Shown here: one piece after another, positions 41,972-50,828 of the stretch | How the letters are laid out: each line of letters opens with the position of its first letter | Position numbering within the stretch: position 1 is the first letter of the stretch | Source: Cellvibrionaceae bacterium | Lineage (GTDB): Bacteria; Pseudomonadota; Gammaproteobacteria; Pseudomonadales; Cellvibrionaceae | NCBI GenBank assembly: GCA_025800365.1 | Contig: JAOXRT010000148.1 | Coordinates: 1 to 64,000, forward strand | DNA: 64,000 nucleotides | Direction: 5' to 3' | The notes under the pieces: generated by a model | The model's input: only the letters and a program-made list of their open reading frames with translations | Told to the model about the DNA's origin: nothing | Databases searched by the model: none | Made by a program: the position numbers and the translations under genes

Positions 41972-44413
41972 TTAAAAGCTTATGGAGGGTGCTATTTTAG
42001 CGATTTCCGCCCTAAAATGCTCCTGAATATCTTCCAATTGTTCTTCACTATTGGCTTCAAAGCGTAATGTTAATGCGGGTGAGGTGTTGGAGGCTCGCAC
42101 TAATCCCCAGCCATGGGCAAAATCTACCCTTAAGCCATCGATAGTGGTTAGGCGGCCATCTTCAAAGTGTCCTTGGGAAATCAAGTCTTCGATGATTTGG
42201 AACTTTTCGCTTTCCTCGACCGCGACTTTAATCTCTGGTGTTGCTGGGAGTTCTGGGAAGCTAGAGAAAATCGTGTCCAAATCTTGATCACGCAAGCTCA
42301 TGATTTCCATCAGGCGAGCCGCAGAATACATGCCGTCATCAAAGCCAAACCAGCGTTCTTTGAAGAAGATATGGCCGGATAATTCGCCACCTAAAAGCGC
42401 ACCTGTTTCAGCCATTTTGGCTTTCATTAGCGAGTGCCCGGTTTTCCACATGATTGGGCGCCCTCCATAGCTGCTCACCAAGCTGTTTAGCTGGCGAGTG
42501 CACTTTACATCGAAGAGAACGTCGGTGCCGGGGTTACGCGAAACAATATCTTTGGCAAATAACATTAACTGGCGGTCGGGCCAGATAATCTTGCCTTGTG
42601 GTGTAACTACGCCTAAGCGGTCGCCATCGCCATCAAAGGCGATGCCTAAATCGGCGCGGTGTTTTTTAACGGCTTTAATCAAGTCGCGCATATTGCGTTC
42701 GCGACTAGGATCAGCTGCGTGGTTCGGGAAGCGGCCATCAAATTCGCAGTGTAATGGGATAACTTTACAGCCCAGCTCTTCGAATAAGCGCGGAGCAACT
42801 TCAGAGGTTGCTCCGTTACCAGCATCGATAACCACTGTAATATCGCCGGCCAACGCAATATCAGAGAAGATCTGATCTATATATTCCGCGCTGATATCTT
42901 GCTGGCTAACAGAACCTAGTTTATCAGAGCTAGCAAAGGTTTCTTGTTGCATTCTTTGCTTAATATACTGAATGCCTTGGTCACTAATAGTGTTGCGATT
43001 GAACACCATTTTAAAGCCGTTATATTTCGGTCCATTATGGCTAGCAGTTACCACGACTCCGCTATTGCTGCTGGAAATCATATGGCAAGCGAAGTACAAC
43101 ATAGGCGTTGGCACAATGCCGAGATCCAAAACATGGCAGCCGGTGCTGGTAATGCCGGCAATGAGTTGTTCGCATATTTCAGGGCTATGGGTACGGCAGT
43201 CCCGAGCAACGATTAAGGTATCTTCACCCTGATCAATGGCTTCACTGCCAAGTGCTTTGCCAAGTCTTTGAACAAATTCAGGGCTTAAGTAAGGGTCGGC
43301 CAGTCCGCGAATATCATAGGCGCGAAATACTTCAGCGGGAATGAGTTCATCGCTTATAGCTACTGCGGGCTCTTCATCATCTTCTGTAAGTTGATCAAGT
43401 TCTGGCAGCGTATCTGTCGCTTCAGATTTCTGGTATCCACCACCGAGCAAATCTTCATCATCAGCATTCACTTCGATATCGAGAATATCCTCCATATGCC
43501 TGCCATTGCTAAGCTGATGCTCGCGCACTTTTTGGTCGAATTCTTGTACGGTTCTGGTGCCTGTACCCCTAGATGAAAGTTGGCGGCGACAAAGCTGAAA
43601 AGCGCCACTTAAGATAAGAGCGGTGCCTAAGAACCAAATGCTCAAAAACGGCAGCAAGCTGGTATTCGCTGAATCCACCGTGCTCTGCGAAGGCGAGAAG
43701 CGAAGCTTCCACAGGGTGTTGGGAATTTCCTTGGTCAAGCTTTCTTGGCTGCTGGCTTCACCCTTGGCCAAAATAAGTTGTGCCGGGTGGCGGCCAAATT
43801 GTTGCAGCAACTCAAACTTGCCGCTGTCTGGGCTGGCGTCACGTAACAGCTCGGCAATGGCATTTTGATTAAGGGTTACCATCAAGGTTGCCACAGGGGT
43901 TTGATCAGTATCCTGGGGGATCGGCGCAAGTAGGTTAAATTGCCAACGATTTTTTATTTTTGCAGCTTCAACAGTAATAGGTTGGTGGTTTTCCGCTCGG
44001 GTGATCATGTCGAGTTCGGCAAAGCGAATCGGCGCATCATGTTCCCGGTCAATCTCTGCGGTGCCGCGAGGGATAATGCGTATCGCAATAGCCTTTGGAA
44101 ATGCTTTTTCTAAACTCGACATAAAGCTTCGAATAGTTACGGGCTCTTGCTGTCGGATAGCTTTGCTCAGTGCTTCGCGGCTGGTGAAGCGCTGTAAATC
44201 TTGATTGAGTGAGCCTATATAATGGCCGATGGCATCAACTTGAGTGCTGGCCATGCTGTCGATAGCTTGGTTCAATGCTTGCTCGGATTGACTGACCACG
44301 TAGCGTTGGTGGTACCAAGCTCCCGCCCCTAGACAGAGGATTAGCAGTCCACAGAGAATACCCGCGGTTTGCTTTTCTGCTTTACCCCAGTTCTTAATAT
44401 TGGCTATGCGCAT
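41972..44413 (-). CDS. algC: Phosphomannomutase/phosphoglucomutase with N-terminal membrane sensor region
   Basis: The C-terminal about 460 residues match AlgC: FRAYDIRGLADPYLSPE, the active-site phosphoserine loop VVTASHNGPKYNGFK, the metal loop FDGDGDRLGV and the sugar loop GGELSGHIFF. It interconverts mannose- and glucose-phosphates for surface polysaccharides. The first roughly 340 residues add two membrane spans (near 18-34 and 255-275) around a periplasmic domain, as in long marine AlgC forms, followed by an acidic linker. Length is 813 residues against about 463 for Pseudomonas AlgC. The periplasmic part may tune the enzyme to an external signal, by inference. Confidence 0.9.
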   Translation of the reverse strand: MRIANIKNWGKAEKQTAGILCGLLILCLGAGAWYHQRYVVSQSEQALNQAIDSMASTQVDAIGHYIGSLNQDLQRFTSREALSKAIRQQEPVTIRSFMSSLEKAFPKAIAIRIIPRGTAEIDREHDAPIRFAELDMITRAENHQPITVEAAKIKNRWQFNLLAPIPQDTDQTPVATLMVTLNQNAIAELLRDASPDSGKFELLQQFGRHPAQLILAKGEASSQESLTKEIPNTLWKLRFSPSQSTVDSANTSLLPFLSIWFLGTALILSGAFQLCRRQLSSRGTGTRTVQEFDQKVREHQLSNGRHMEDILDIEVNADDEDLLGGGYQKSEATDTLPELDQLTEDDEEPAVAISDELIPAEVFRAYDIRGLADPYLSPEFVQRLGKALGSEAIDQGEDTLIVARDCRTHSPEICEQLIAGITSTGCHVLDLGIVPTPMLYFACHMISSSNSGVVVTASHNGPKYNGFKMVFNRNTISDQGIQYIKQRMQQETFASSDKLGSVSQQDISAEYIDQIFSDIALAGDITVVIDAGNGATSEVAPRLFEELGCKVIPLHCEFDGRFPNHAADPSRERNMRDLIKAVKKHRADLGIAFDGDGDRLGVVTPQGKIIWPDRQLMLFAKDIVSRNPGTDVLFDVKCTRQLNSLVSSYGGRPIMWKTGHSLMKAKMAETGALLGGELSGHIFFKERWFGFDDGMYSAARLMEIMSLRDQDLDTIFSSFPELPATPEIKVAVEESEKFQIIEDLISQGHFEDGRLTTIDGLRVDFAHGWGLVRASNTSPALTLRFEANSEEQLEDIQEHFRAEIAKIAPSISF

Positions 44414-44521
44414 ATAAAGTCGGACTTAATATTGAGTTTTCCAATCTTAACAATAGCTTAGGACAAGCCCAAGCTTAAATTCCCTATTCAATGAAAGCCC
44501 CTTTCTGAAGGAGCGGTGCCG

Positions 44522-45733
44522 CTAAGATGTTGGCTTGTTATAGCGTTTGCTGATTTCTTCCACTAGGCGGCGAGCGAGGGCGGTTTTGCTTAGCTTCTCG
44601 ATGGCGCTGCTTCCCTCGTGGTCGACAACGAGCACTTGGTTGTCATCGCTATTAAAGCCAATGCCCTGCTGTGAGACATCATTGGCAATTACCATCGCTA
44701 GATTCTTCTTTTCCAGTTTGCTGCGAGCATAGTGCTCTACGTCCTGAGTTTCGGCGGCGAAGCCAACACAAAACGGTGCATGTTCTGAGCTTGCGACGTC
44801 GGCGAGAATATCGGGATTCTTCACCATCTCTATAATCATAGTATCGCTATCGGCCTGTTTTTTGATTTTTTGATCCGCGGAGTGTGAGGGGCGAAAATCG
44901 GCCACAGCGGCGGTAGCGATGAATATGTCGCAGTCACTTGCGCGGCTCATTGCAGCTGCATGCATATCGAGTGCACTTTCCACATCTTGTCGCTGGCAAT
45001 GAGGTGGGGTATCAAGCTGCGTCGGCCCGCTAATAAGTTCGCAAACAGCACCGGCTTCAACGCAGGCTTGTGCTAGGGCATAGCCCATTTTGCCAGAGGA
45101 GTGGTTGCTGATATAGCGCACGGGGTCAATGGCTTCCCTAGTTGGCCCAGCAGTAATAACAACCCGCATACCAGTCAATAGGCCAGATTGAAATTGAGCG
45201 GCAGCCTTATCGACCAGTTCATCAACTTCCAGCATGCGTCCTGGCCCTACATCACCACAGGCCTGGGAGCCCACTGCGGGGCCCCAGATAGCCACATCTC
45301 GTTGCTCTAGAAGACGAAGGTTATCCTGTGTGCTGCTATTGGCATACATAGCTTGATTCATAGCTGGTGCAATGGCCAGTTTGCTTCTACGGGCAAGACA
45401 CAGTGTGCTCAAGAGGTCGTTGCCCTGGCCTTGTGCCAAGCGTGCAATGAAGTCGGCGCTTGCTGGCGCGACAATAAGTAGATCGCCCCAGCGAGCCAGC
45501 TCTATATGCCCCATGCCGGCTTCGGCTTCAGGGTCTAATAGCTCGGTGTGGACTGGGTTGCCGGACAGTGCTTGCAGTGTCAGCGGGGTGATGAACTCCA
45601 TCGCCGCTTTGGTCATTACCACGCGGACCTCGGCTCCTTGATCTTGTAGGCGGCGCACTAGCTCGGCGCTCTTGTAGGCGGCTATTCCGCCAGTAATACC
45701 CAATAAAATCTGTTTATTTTGTAAGGAGCTCAT
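44522..45733 (-). CDS. coaBC: Bifunctional phosphopantothenoylcysteine decarboxylase/synthetase
   Basis: CoaBC carries out two consecutive steps of coenzyme A synthesis. From ATG 45733 it has 403 residues; the longer frame starts at TTG. The CoaC half has [18 protein letters not shown] and [10 protein letters not shown] (the PxMNxxM FMN motif); the CoaB half has [28 protein letters not shown] and the CTP-binding MVKNPDILA. It is divergent from radC as expected. The dut gene that normally follows coaBC is absent: the algC-like gene comes directly after 108 bases. Confidence 0.96.
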   Translation of the reverse strand: MSSLQNKQILLGITGGIAAYKSAELVRRLQDQGAEVRVVMTKAAMEFITPLTLQALSGNPVHTELLDPEAEAGMGHIELARWGDLLIVAPASADFIARLAQGQGNDLLSTLCLARRSKLAIAPAMNQAMYANSSTQDNLRLLEQRDVAIWGPAVGSQACGDVGPGRMLEVDELVDKAAAQFQSGLLTGMRVVITAGPTREAIDPVRYISNHSSGKMGYALAQACVEAGAVCELISGPTQLDTPPHCQRQDVESALDMHAAAMSRASDCDIFIATAAVADFRPSHSADQKIKKQADSDTMIIEMVKNPDILADVASSEHAPFCVGFAAETQDVEHYARSKLEKKNLAMVIANDVSQQGIGFNSDDNQVLVVDHEGSSAIEKLSKTALARRLVEEISKRYNKPTS

Positions 45734-45879
45734 TCGTACAGCCTTATGCCTACACGGCAAATTTGGGATCTTTGGCCGACTTAGGGCCATAAACAAAAGC
45801 GCTAAGATAACCTTTCTTGTGAGCCGGCGGCAATGACTGCGGCACTTTTTGCAGCTGTTATAAAAGGTTATGCAATAGA

Positions 45880-46563
45880 ATGAGCATTAGAGATTGGCCT
45901 GAGTCTGAACGACCAAGGGAAAAGATGCGACAGCGGGGCCCTGGAGCGCTTTCAGATGCAGAGTTGTTAGCCCTCTTCTTACGTACCGGAACAGCTGGGG
46001 CTACGGCTGTTGATTTGGCCCGAAAGGTGCTGCAGCATTTTGGTGGTTGGCGTGCGGTCTTAGAGAGCCGAGAAGAAGAATTCTGTGCTTTACCGGGTTT
46101 AGGGCAAGCTTCGTTTAGCTTGTTGCAGGCTGGGCAAGAGATTAACCGCCGACACCTACGTGAGACACTTGAGCGCGAGCAGGTCTTCTCCAACCCTGAA
46201 TCAGTGCGCTGTTTTTTAAGGGCTAATCTAAGGCATCGTGATCGAGAGGTTTTCGTGGCCTTGCTGATGGACAGTCAGCATCGCCTAATCCACTACGATG
46301 AGTTGTTTTTGGGTACTGTGGATAGCGCCAGCGTGTTCCCTCGAGAGCTGGTTAAGTTGGTGTTGCAACACAATGCAGCGGCAATCATAGTGGCCCACAA
46401 TCATCCCTCTGGTATCAATGAGCCAAGTCAGGCCGACTGCCTAATTACTGAGCGTATCCAGCAAGCTTTGGCTTTGGTTGGTGTGCGCCTACTTGACCAC
46501 CTAATAGTGGGCAGTGGTGAAGAGGTTTCTTTGGCTGAACGAGGCTTGTTGAAGAGCGGTTAG
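45880..46563 (+). CDS. radC: RadC-family JAB-domain protein
   Basis: The 227-residue protein has an N-terminal helix-hairpin-helix region ([15 protein letters not shown]) and a C-terminal JAMM metalloprotease-like domain with the metal motif [14 protein letters not shown]. Despite the name, its role in DNA repair is doubtful. Start: ATG 45880, [16 protein letters not shown], which is typical. It is divergent from coaBC, a conserved arrangement. Confidence 0.94.
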   Translation: MSIRDWPESERPREKMRQRGPGALSDAELLALFLRTGTAGATAVDLARKVLQHFGGWRAVLESREEEFCALPGLGQASFSLLQAGQEINRRHLRETLEREQVFSNPESVRCFLRANLRHRDREVFVALLMDSQHRLIHYDELFLGTVDSASVFPRELVKLVLQHNAAAIIVAHNHPSGINEPSQADCLITERIQQALALVGVRLLDHLIVGSGEEVSLAERGLLKSG

Positions 46564-46898
46564 TCAGGCTGTCCTACGGACAACAATTTGGTTGCGCGAT
46601 TCACTGCTCTAGTGTTTATCAGGCCCTTCTGGCACTAAATGTCCATGAGAAGTGCCTTTTTGAATAAAAAATGGACGCAAAAGTTGAATGTGGGGGGCTG
46701 TTCTGGTATAAAACGCCGCTCTCTGCGGCCGGGGTCTGCCCCGCCTGATGTGAATTGAGGTCAATAAGACCTATGTCGGGCTCCCGCAGGCCCAAAATGA
46801 GTCGAATTTTTTAAGTAGCGATTCGCTGTATTTCCAGCTATCTGCCAGTTAGGCAATAAGCGGTTATGGCAGTGATGATACAAGGTAGAGGCCACAAG
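46564..46898 (+). other. Leader region of rpmB
   Basis: This 335-base spacer holds no gene. It contains the rpmB promoter (46684-46712) and a leader of about 180 bases with several short hairpins: GCCGC-TCTCT-GCGGC at 46715-46729, GGGG-TCTG-CCCC at 46731-46742, AGGTC-AATAA-GACCT at 46758-46772 and CGGG-CT-CCCG at 46777-46786. The leader could carry autogenous control, but I see no match to a known leader family. Confidence 0.5.
46684..46712 (+). promoter_or_regulatory. Sigma-70 promoter of rpmB-rpmG
   Basis: TTGAAT (46684-46689) and TATAAA (46707-46712) are separated by exactly 17 bases, close to the sigma-70 consensus. Transcription would start near 46719, about 180 bases before rpmB. Confidence 0.75.
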
Positions 46899-47135
46899 AT
46901 GTCTAAGGTATGTCAGGTTACCGGCAAGCGCCCAGTAACTGGTAATAATGTTTCTCACGCAAAAAACCACACTAAGCGTCGTTTTTTGCCTAACTTGCAC
47001 ACCCACCGTTTCTGGGTTGAGTCAGAAAAGCGTTTCGTTAAGCTACGCGTTTCTGCCAAGGGTATGCGTATCATTGATAAGAAAGGCATCGAGACGGTTC
47101 TAGCCGAAGTTCGTGCCAATGGCGTTAAAGTTTAA
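46899..47135 (+). CDS. rpmB: 50S ribosomal protein L28
   Basis: The 78-residue protein is a normal L28: [20 protein letters not shown], the basic segment [12 protein letters not shown] and the C-terminal [17 protein letters not shown]. The ATG at 46899 has GAGG upstream; the 11 residues before it in the longer frame are not part of the family. rpmG follows after 29 bases, the standard pair. Confidence 0.97.
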   Translation: MSKVCQVTGKRPVTGNNVSHAKNHTKRRFLPNLHTHRFWVESEKRFVKLRVSAKGMRIIDKKGIETVLAEVRANGVKV

Positions 47136-47164
47136 TCGCTTAAGCAAAGAACAGGAGAAATCTC

Positions 47165-47320
47165 ATGCGCGATAAGATTCGTTTGAATTCAAGTGCTGGT
47201 ACTGGTCACTTCTACACCACTGACAAGAACAAGCGTACCATGCCTGAAAAAATGGAAATCAAAAAGTACGATCCCGTTGTTCGTAAGCACGTGATGTACA
47301 AAGAAGGCAAAATCAAGTAA
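47165..47320 (+). CDS. rpmG: 50S ribosomal protein L33
   Basis: The 51-residue protein reads [20 protein letters not shown], then [17 protein letters not shown] and [14 protein letters not shown], a canonical L33 of the cysteine-free (zinc-independent) type. CAGGAG precedes the ATG. A minus-strand frame across it is not a gene. The operon ends at a strong terminator 28 bases downstream. Confidence 0.97.
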   Translation: MRDKIRLNSSAGTGHFYTTDKNKRTMPEKMEIKKYDPVVRKHVMYKEGKIK

Positions 47321-47347
47321 TTCTTGATTGTCTCTTTGATTTCTAAA

Positions 47348-47371
47348 AACCCGGCCTAGGCCGGGTTTTTT
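47348..47371 (+). terminator. Terminator of rpmB-rpmG
   Basis: AACCCGGCC pairs with GGCCGGGTT around a short TA turn, followed by further T. Perfect stem. Confidence 0.92.
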
Positions 47372-47387
47372 GTGCTCTTTACCTACT

Positions 47388-47529
47388 GTTTTACTCAAAA
47401 CTCCTGTTTTGAGTAAAACGTCGCCCGCTTCGGGCTGGCGCCGTTTGCGAAACGGCTTGCCCTCTCGGGTTCGCACAACGGTGAACGCTTAGGCGTTCTC
47501 GGTTGTGACGTGCTCCTGCACAGCGGGCT
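47388..47529. ncRNA. Array of five perfect hairpins, possible structured RNA or repeat
   Basis: In 142 bases the following stems occur one after another: a 14-bp stem 47388-47401/47406-47419 with loop TCCT; GCCCG/CGGGC at 47423-47435; GCCGTTT/AAACGGC at 47440-47456; CACAAC/GTTGTG (47474-47479/47502-47507) enclosing GAACGC/GCGTTC (47483-47488/47493-47498); and GTGC/GCAC around TCCT at 47510-47521. GCCCGC (47423) can instead pair with GCGGGC (47524-47529), closing the last three into a cloverleaf-like shape. No coding frame is credible. It could be an RNA or a multicopy DNA repeat; the type is uncertain. Confidence 0.5.
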
Positions 47530-47678
47530 TTCTTGTTGTTGCTCTTAAAGCGTCTGTTTGGGGTGTAGCATCGCCTGCTTGGGTGGGCTGGCAAGAGTAT
47601 GGTCGCCATGTCGCTCTTTTGGTTACTTCTTTCAAAGCTGCCTTAAAATTGTCTCTTTTAACCTTGGTTATTTTTTAG

Positions 47679-47700
47679 TTTTGTAGTGATCATTACAAAA
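47679..47700. promoter_or_regulatory. Palindromic operator upstream of tetR
   Basis: A 22-base near-perfect palindrome: TTTTGTA (47679-47685), G, TGATCA (47687-47692), T, TACAAAA (47694-47700). It ends 25 bases before the TetR start codon, a usual position for TetR autoregulation. Confidence 0.7.
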
Positions 47701-47725
47701 CTAGCAAGTGATAAGGTTTTCCACT

Positions 47726-48313
47726 ATGTCCAGACCTCAGTCCGTCAGTAATGAGCAGCTATTGAAGGCTGCGATGACGCAGTTTTGGCAGTTTGGTTAT
47801 CAAGGCAGTGGCATGCAGGATCTTCAGCAGGCTACTGGTCTGCCGGCAAGCAGCATTTACAGCCGTTTCGGGAGCAAGGCGGGCTTATTCGAAGCCACGC
47901 TTGAGATGTATGTCGATAAAATCGTACGAGGTCGCTGTGATAAATATCTTGGCGCGGATAAGGGTTTGCTCGGAATTCAACAATATGCTGTTAGCGCCCT
48001 AGAAGACCCTAATAGTCATTGGGGCTGTTTGCTAGTCAATAGTCAGGCGCAGATCTCGGCGCTTCCTGCAGCCAGTCATTCAGCGATGCGACGTGGGGGT
48101 GAGCTGGTTTGCGAGGCTCTAAATAAGGCGATTGTGAAGGCCGAGGAAATGGCTGAGATTCGCCCCGGTCAGAACGCTAAGTTGTTAGCGGAGCAATTAG
48201 CAGTTTTTATTCAAGGGCTGTTAGTACAGAGCGGTCTTGCTGAAGTCCGTCCGTCGCCAGACAAAGTTGCGGCAATGATTGCGCAGCAGCTCGGTGCGAA
48301 AAACTCGTGTTAA
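47726..48313 (+). CDS. TetR-family regulator
   Basis: From ATG 47726 (AGG ten bases upstream) the product has 195 residues. The helix-turn-helix is clear: LLKAAMTQFWQFGYQGSGMQ and LQQATGLPASSIYSRFGSK at residues about 12-50. The long helical ligand domain resembles the AcuR/YxaF-like subgroup (WGCLLVNSQAQI and IQGLLVQSGL). It is followed 39 bases later by a DUF2855 gene and then a nitronate monooxygenase gene on the same strand, which it probably controls from the palindrome at 47679-47700. Confidence 0.9.
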   Translation: MSRPQSVSNEQLLKAAMTQFWQFGYQGSGMQDLQQATGLPASSIYSRFGSKAGLFEATLEMYVDKIVRGRCDKYLGADKGLLGIQQYAVSALEDPNSHWGCLLVNSQAQISALPAASHSAMRRGGELVCEALNKAIVKAEEMAEIRPGQNAKLLAEQLAVFIQGLLVQSGLAEVRPSPDKVAAMIAQQLGAKNSC

Positions 48314-48352
48314 CAGGCCTCAGATCTTAAACAAAAATAAAGGAGTGCGCAG

Positions 48353-49450
48353 ATGAGCACGATAATTGGTAATCAATTTTGGGTTAATCGATCTCAGATC
48401 TTAGATACTCAATGGCAGCAGCAGGCCAGTCGAGATTTGGCCGAAGGTGAAGTTGAGCTTGCGATTAAAGAATACGCCTTTACGGCGAATAATGTTACCT
48501 ATGCGGTAATGGGTGATATGTTGCAATACTGGTCTTTTTTCCCTGCCGCTGAAAACTACGGGATGGTTCCGGTATGGGGCTTTGCCGAGGTGAGTCGCTC
48601 GCGCAACTCCGCCATTAAAGAGGGGGAGAAGTTGTACGGTTACCTACCGATGGCGGAATCTTTGATTGTAAAACCTGGCCACATTAGTGAAGGCAGCTTT
48701 ATCGATGATATGCCTCACCGCCAAGCACTACCGGTGATTTACAATCAGTATATCCGCTGCGCGCAAGACCCTTTGTATAGCGAAGCAACTGAAGCTTTAC
48801 AAATGTTGCTGCGTCCTTTGTTTACCACCTCATTTCTATTGCAAGATTTCTTTGCTGAGCGTGATTATTGCTCAGCTGAGCAAGTCGTAATGAGTAGCGC
48901 ATCTAGTAAAACGTCAATCGGCACAGCGTTTGCGTTTTGGCAGCAAAGAGAGCTAGACGGTTCTGGTCCAAAGATTATTGGTCTTAGTTCAAAAGCCAAT
49001 GTGGAGTTTGTGCGGGGGTTAAATCTATATGATGAAGTCTATAGTTATGACGATCTTGCGGAAATAAAAAGAATACCCTCAATACTGATTGATTTTGCAG
49101 GCAATGCGCCTTTGAAAGCAAGTATCCACAGTCACCTAGACGATCAGCTGGAGTACAGTTGCATTGTAGGTGCCTCCCATTGGGATCAAGCTTCAGTAGA
49201 AGCCGGAAAACTTGCTGGCCCAGAGCCGGAGCTATTTTTTGCACCTACTCAAGCACAAAAGCGAATGCAGGAGTGGGGGCCAAAAGGCTTTGCCGAAAAG
49301 TTGGCTGTGGTATGGCAGAACTTCATTAAGCACAGTGAGGCTTGGCTAAATGTTGAATATGTAATCGGCCAGGATGAAATCAAAGCATCTTATAAGGATA
49401 TGGTTGAAGGCAAAGTGAAGCCGGTCCAAGGGCTTATTTACAAACTCTAA
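48353..49450 (+). CDS. DUF2855-family protein
   Basis: The 365-residue protein matches DUF2855: the N-terminal segment EYAFTANNVTYAVMGDMLQY, GMVPVWGFAEV, GYLPMAESLIVKPG, and the Rossmann-like half SSASSKTSIGTAFAFW with IGLSSKANVEFVRGLNLYDE. The fold suggests a distant quinone-reductase-like (MDR) enzyme; the reaction is unknown. AAGGAG precedes the ATG. It lies between the tetR gene and the nitronate monooxygenase gene. Confidence 0.86.
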   Translation: MSTIIGNQFWVNRSQILDTQWQQQASRDLAEGEVELAIKEYAFTANNVTYAVMGDMLQYWSFFPAAENYGMVPVWGFAEVSRSRNSAIKEGEKLYGYLPMAESLIVKPGHISEGSFIDDMPHRQALPVIYNQYIRCAQDPLYSEATEALQMLLRPLFTTSFLLQDFFAERDYCSAEQVVMSSASSKTSIGTAFAFWQQRELDGSGPKIIGLSSKANVEFVRGLNLYDEVYSYDDLAEIKRIPSILIDFAGNAPLKASIHSHLDDQLEYSCIVGASHWDQASVEAGKLAGPEPELFFAPTQAQKRMQEWGPKGFAEKLAVVWQNFIKHSEAWLNVEYVIGQDEIKASYKDMVEGKVKPVQGLIYKL

Positions 49451-49482
49451 TAGTAAACAAGAAAAGAAAGCGGAGCAGTAAC

Positions 49483-50406
49483 GTGAATCGATTTTTAGAG
49501 CATAGCGGAGCAAAGTACCCGATTATTCAAGCCCCAATGGGTTGGATGGCTAGATCGCAATTGGCGTCAGCGGTCTCTAATGCAGGTGGCTTAGGTATTA
49601 TCGAAACCTCCTCTGGCGAAACTGATAATTGTAAAGCCGAAATTCAAAAGATGGCTGGGCTAACGGATAAGCCTTTTGGTGTGAATCTACCTATTATGTT
49701 TTTGCATGATGATTCAATGCTAAAGTTTATTTGTGAGTCTGGTGTGCGTTTTGTAACTACCTCAGCAGGTAGCCCTAAAAAGTTTTTGGCACCATTAAAG
49801 GAAGCCGGCATCGTTGTGTATCACGCAGTACCTACTGTTGAGGCTGCGCTCAAGTGTGCGGAAGCTGGAGTAGATGGCCTGGTGGTTGAGGGTGGTGAAG
49901 GCGGCGGCTTTAAAAACCCTGAAGAAGTTTCTACTTTAGTGTTGTTGCAAGCTATAGCAGAGCAGGTCGATCTTCCCTTGGTGGCAGCGGGTGGAATCTG
50001 TGATGGCCGTGGTATGGCGGCGGCCTTTGCTTTGGGTGCTGAAGCGGTACAAATGGGAACTCGTTTTGTGGCTTGCGCCGAAAACCCTGCGCACAATAAC
50101 TATAAGCAAGCGATTGTTGATGCAGCGACAGACGGCACTTATATGTTGAACAAAACCTCAAGCCCTTGTGTGCGCGCATTGAAGACAGAGCGTTCGGCTG
50201 AGTACTTTAATAGCGGCAAAATGCCGATGGAAGCTTTTATGACTATCAAGGATTTGTACTTTGGTGGCGATATGGAGGCAAGCGTCGCTTTGGCAGGCCA
50301 AACAGCCGGTTTGATCAATGAGGTGAAAAGCGCTGAAGATATTATTAACGAGACTATCTCATCTTATAATGCGATATGTGCTCGCATGGCATCCTCAAGC
50401 TTCTAA
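49483..50406 (+). CDS. Nitronate monooxygenase/2-nitropropane dioxygenase family flavoprotein
   Basis: The 307-residue FMN-binding TIM-barrel protein begins at GTG and shows YPIIQAPMGWMARSQLASAV, GGLGIIETSSG, the phosphate-binding VVEGGEGGGF and LVAAGGICDGRGMAAAFALG, AVQMGTRF. These motifs are shared by nitronate monooxygenases and FabK-like flavoproteins, so the reaction remains open. It is the last gene of the tetR-DUF2855 group and is followed by a terminator. Confidence 0.88.
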   Translation: MNRFLEHSGAKYPIIQAPMGWMARSQLASAVSNAGGLGIIETSSGETDNCKAEIQKMAGLTDKPFGVNLPIMFLHDDSMLKFICESGVRFVTTSAGSPKKFLAPLKEAGIVVYHAVPTVEAALKCAEAGVDGLVVEGGEGGGFKNPEEVSTLVLLQAIAEQVDLPLVAAGGICDGRGMAAAFALGAEAVQMGTRFVACAENPAHNNYKQAIVDAATDGTYMLNKTSSPCVRALKTERSAEYFNSGKMPMEAFMTIKDLYFGGDMEASVALAGQTAGLINEVKSAEDIINETISSYNAICARMASSSF

Positions 50407-50422
50407 TAACATCTCTCTTGTG

Positions 50423-50450
50423 GGGCGGCAGAAAATTCTGTCGCCCTTTT
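50423..50450 (+). terminator. Terminator after the nitronate monooxygenase gene
   Basis: GGGCGGCAGAA (50423-50433) pairs with TTCTGTCGCCC (50435-50445 region, one G-T pair) and is followed by TTTTCCTTTT. Confidence 0.82.
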
Positions 50451-50828
50451 CCTTTTCTGTACTCATAAAATCAAATAATAAGATAAAGAAATAAACTTTT
50501 TTACTATAATTTCTTTTTATTATTTAAGCGTGAAAACCAAAGCATTCTTTGGTTTTTTTTATATCTCGTGCTACGTTTATGCTGTGCATTGTTGATAAAG
50601 CTGGTGTTAATAATCAGTTTTGATATTTGCAGTGCAAAACAACAATAAAAATAAAAGTTAATTCAAGGGTGCGATTTTACTGATAGAGTCGTGAGCTTGC
50701 CGTCTGTAGTCATCAGTTTCAGGAGCACAAGGGTTAGGCAATAGCCAGTACTTTTGTGTCTGTCAAAAAGCTAAACCGCTCTATGCGGGTATAAGAAATA
50801 CTATAAAAATAATTGCGAGGAGAGCTCT
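50451..50828. other. Long leader/intergenic region before the second TonB receptor
   Basis: About 380 AT-rich bases without a gene. It contains a consensus-like TATAAT near 50505 and, about 30 bases on, an isolated terminator (50533-50560). The receptor promoter is probably to the right of this; I could not identify it or a Fur-type box. GGAG lies six bases before the receptor ATG. Confidence 0.5.
50533..50560 (+). terminator. Isolated second terminator hairpin
   Basis: AAAACCAAAG (50533-50542), loop CATT, CTTTGGTTTT (50547-50556), then more T. It is a strong rho-independent terminator about 90 bases beyond the first and preceded by TATAAT-like sequence rather than by a gene. Confidence 0.85.

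Noticed and set aside
46731..46742. Further copy of the GGGGTCTGACCCC repeat before rpmB
   Set aside because: The sequence GGGGTCTGCCCC lacks the central A, the partner core and the spacer, so it is just a small hairpin.
47189..47609. Minus-strand frames across rpmG and the hairpin array
   Set aside because: They run antisense to rpmG and through perfect stems; composition and lack of ribosome sites argue against coding.
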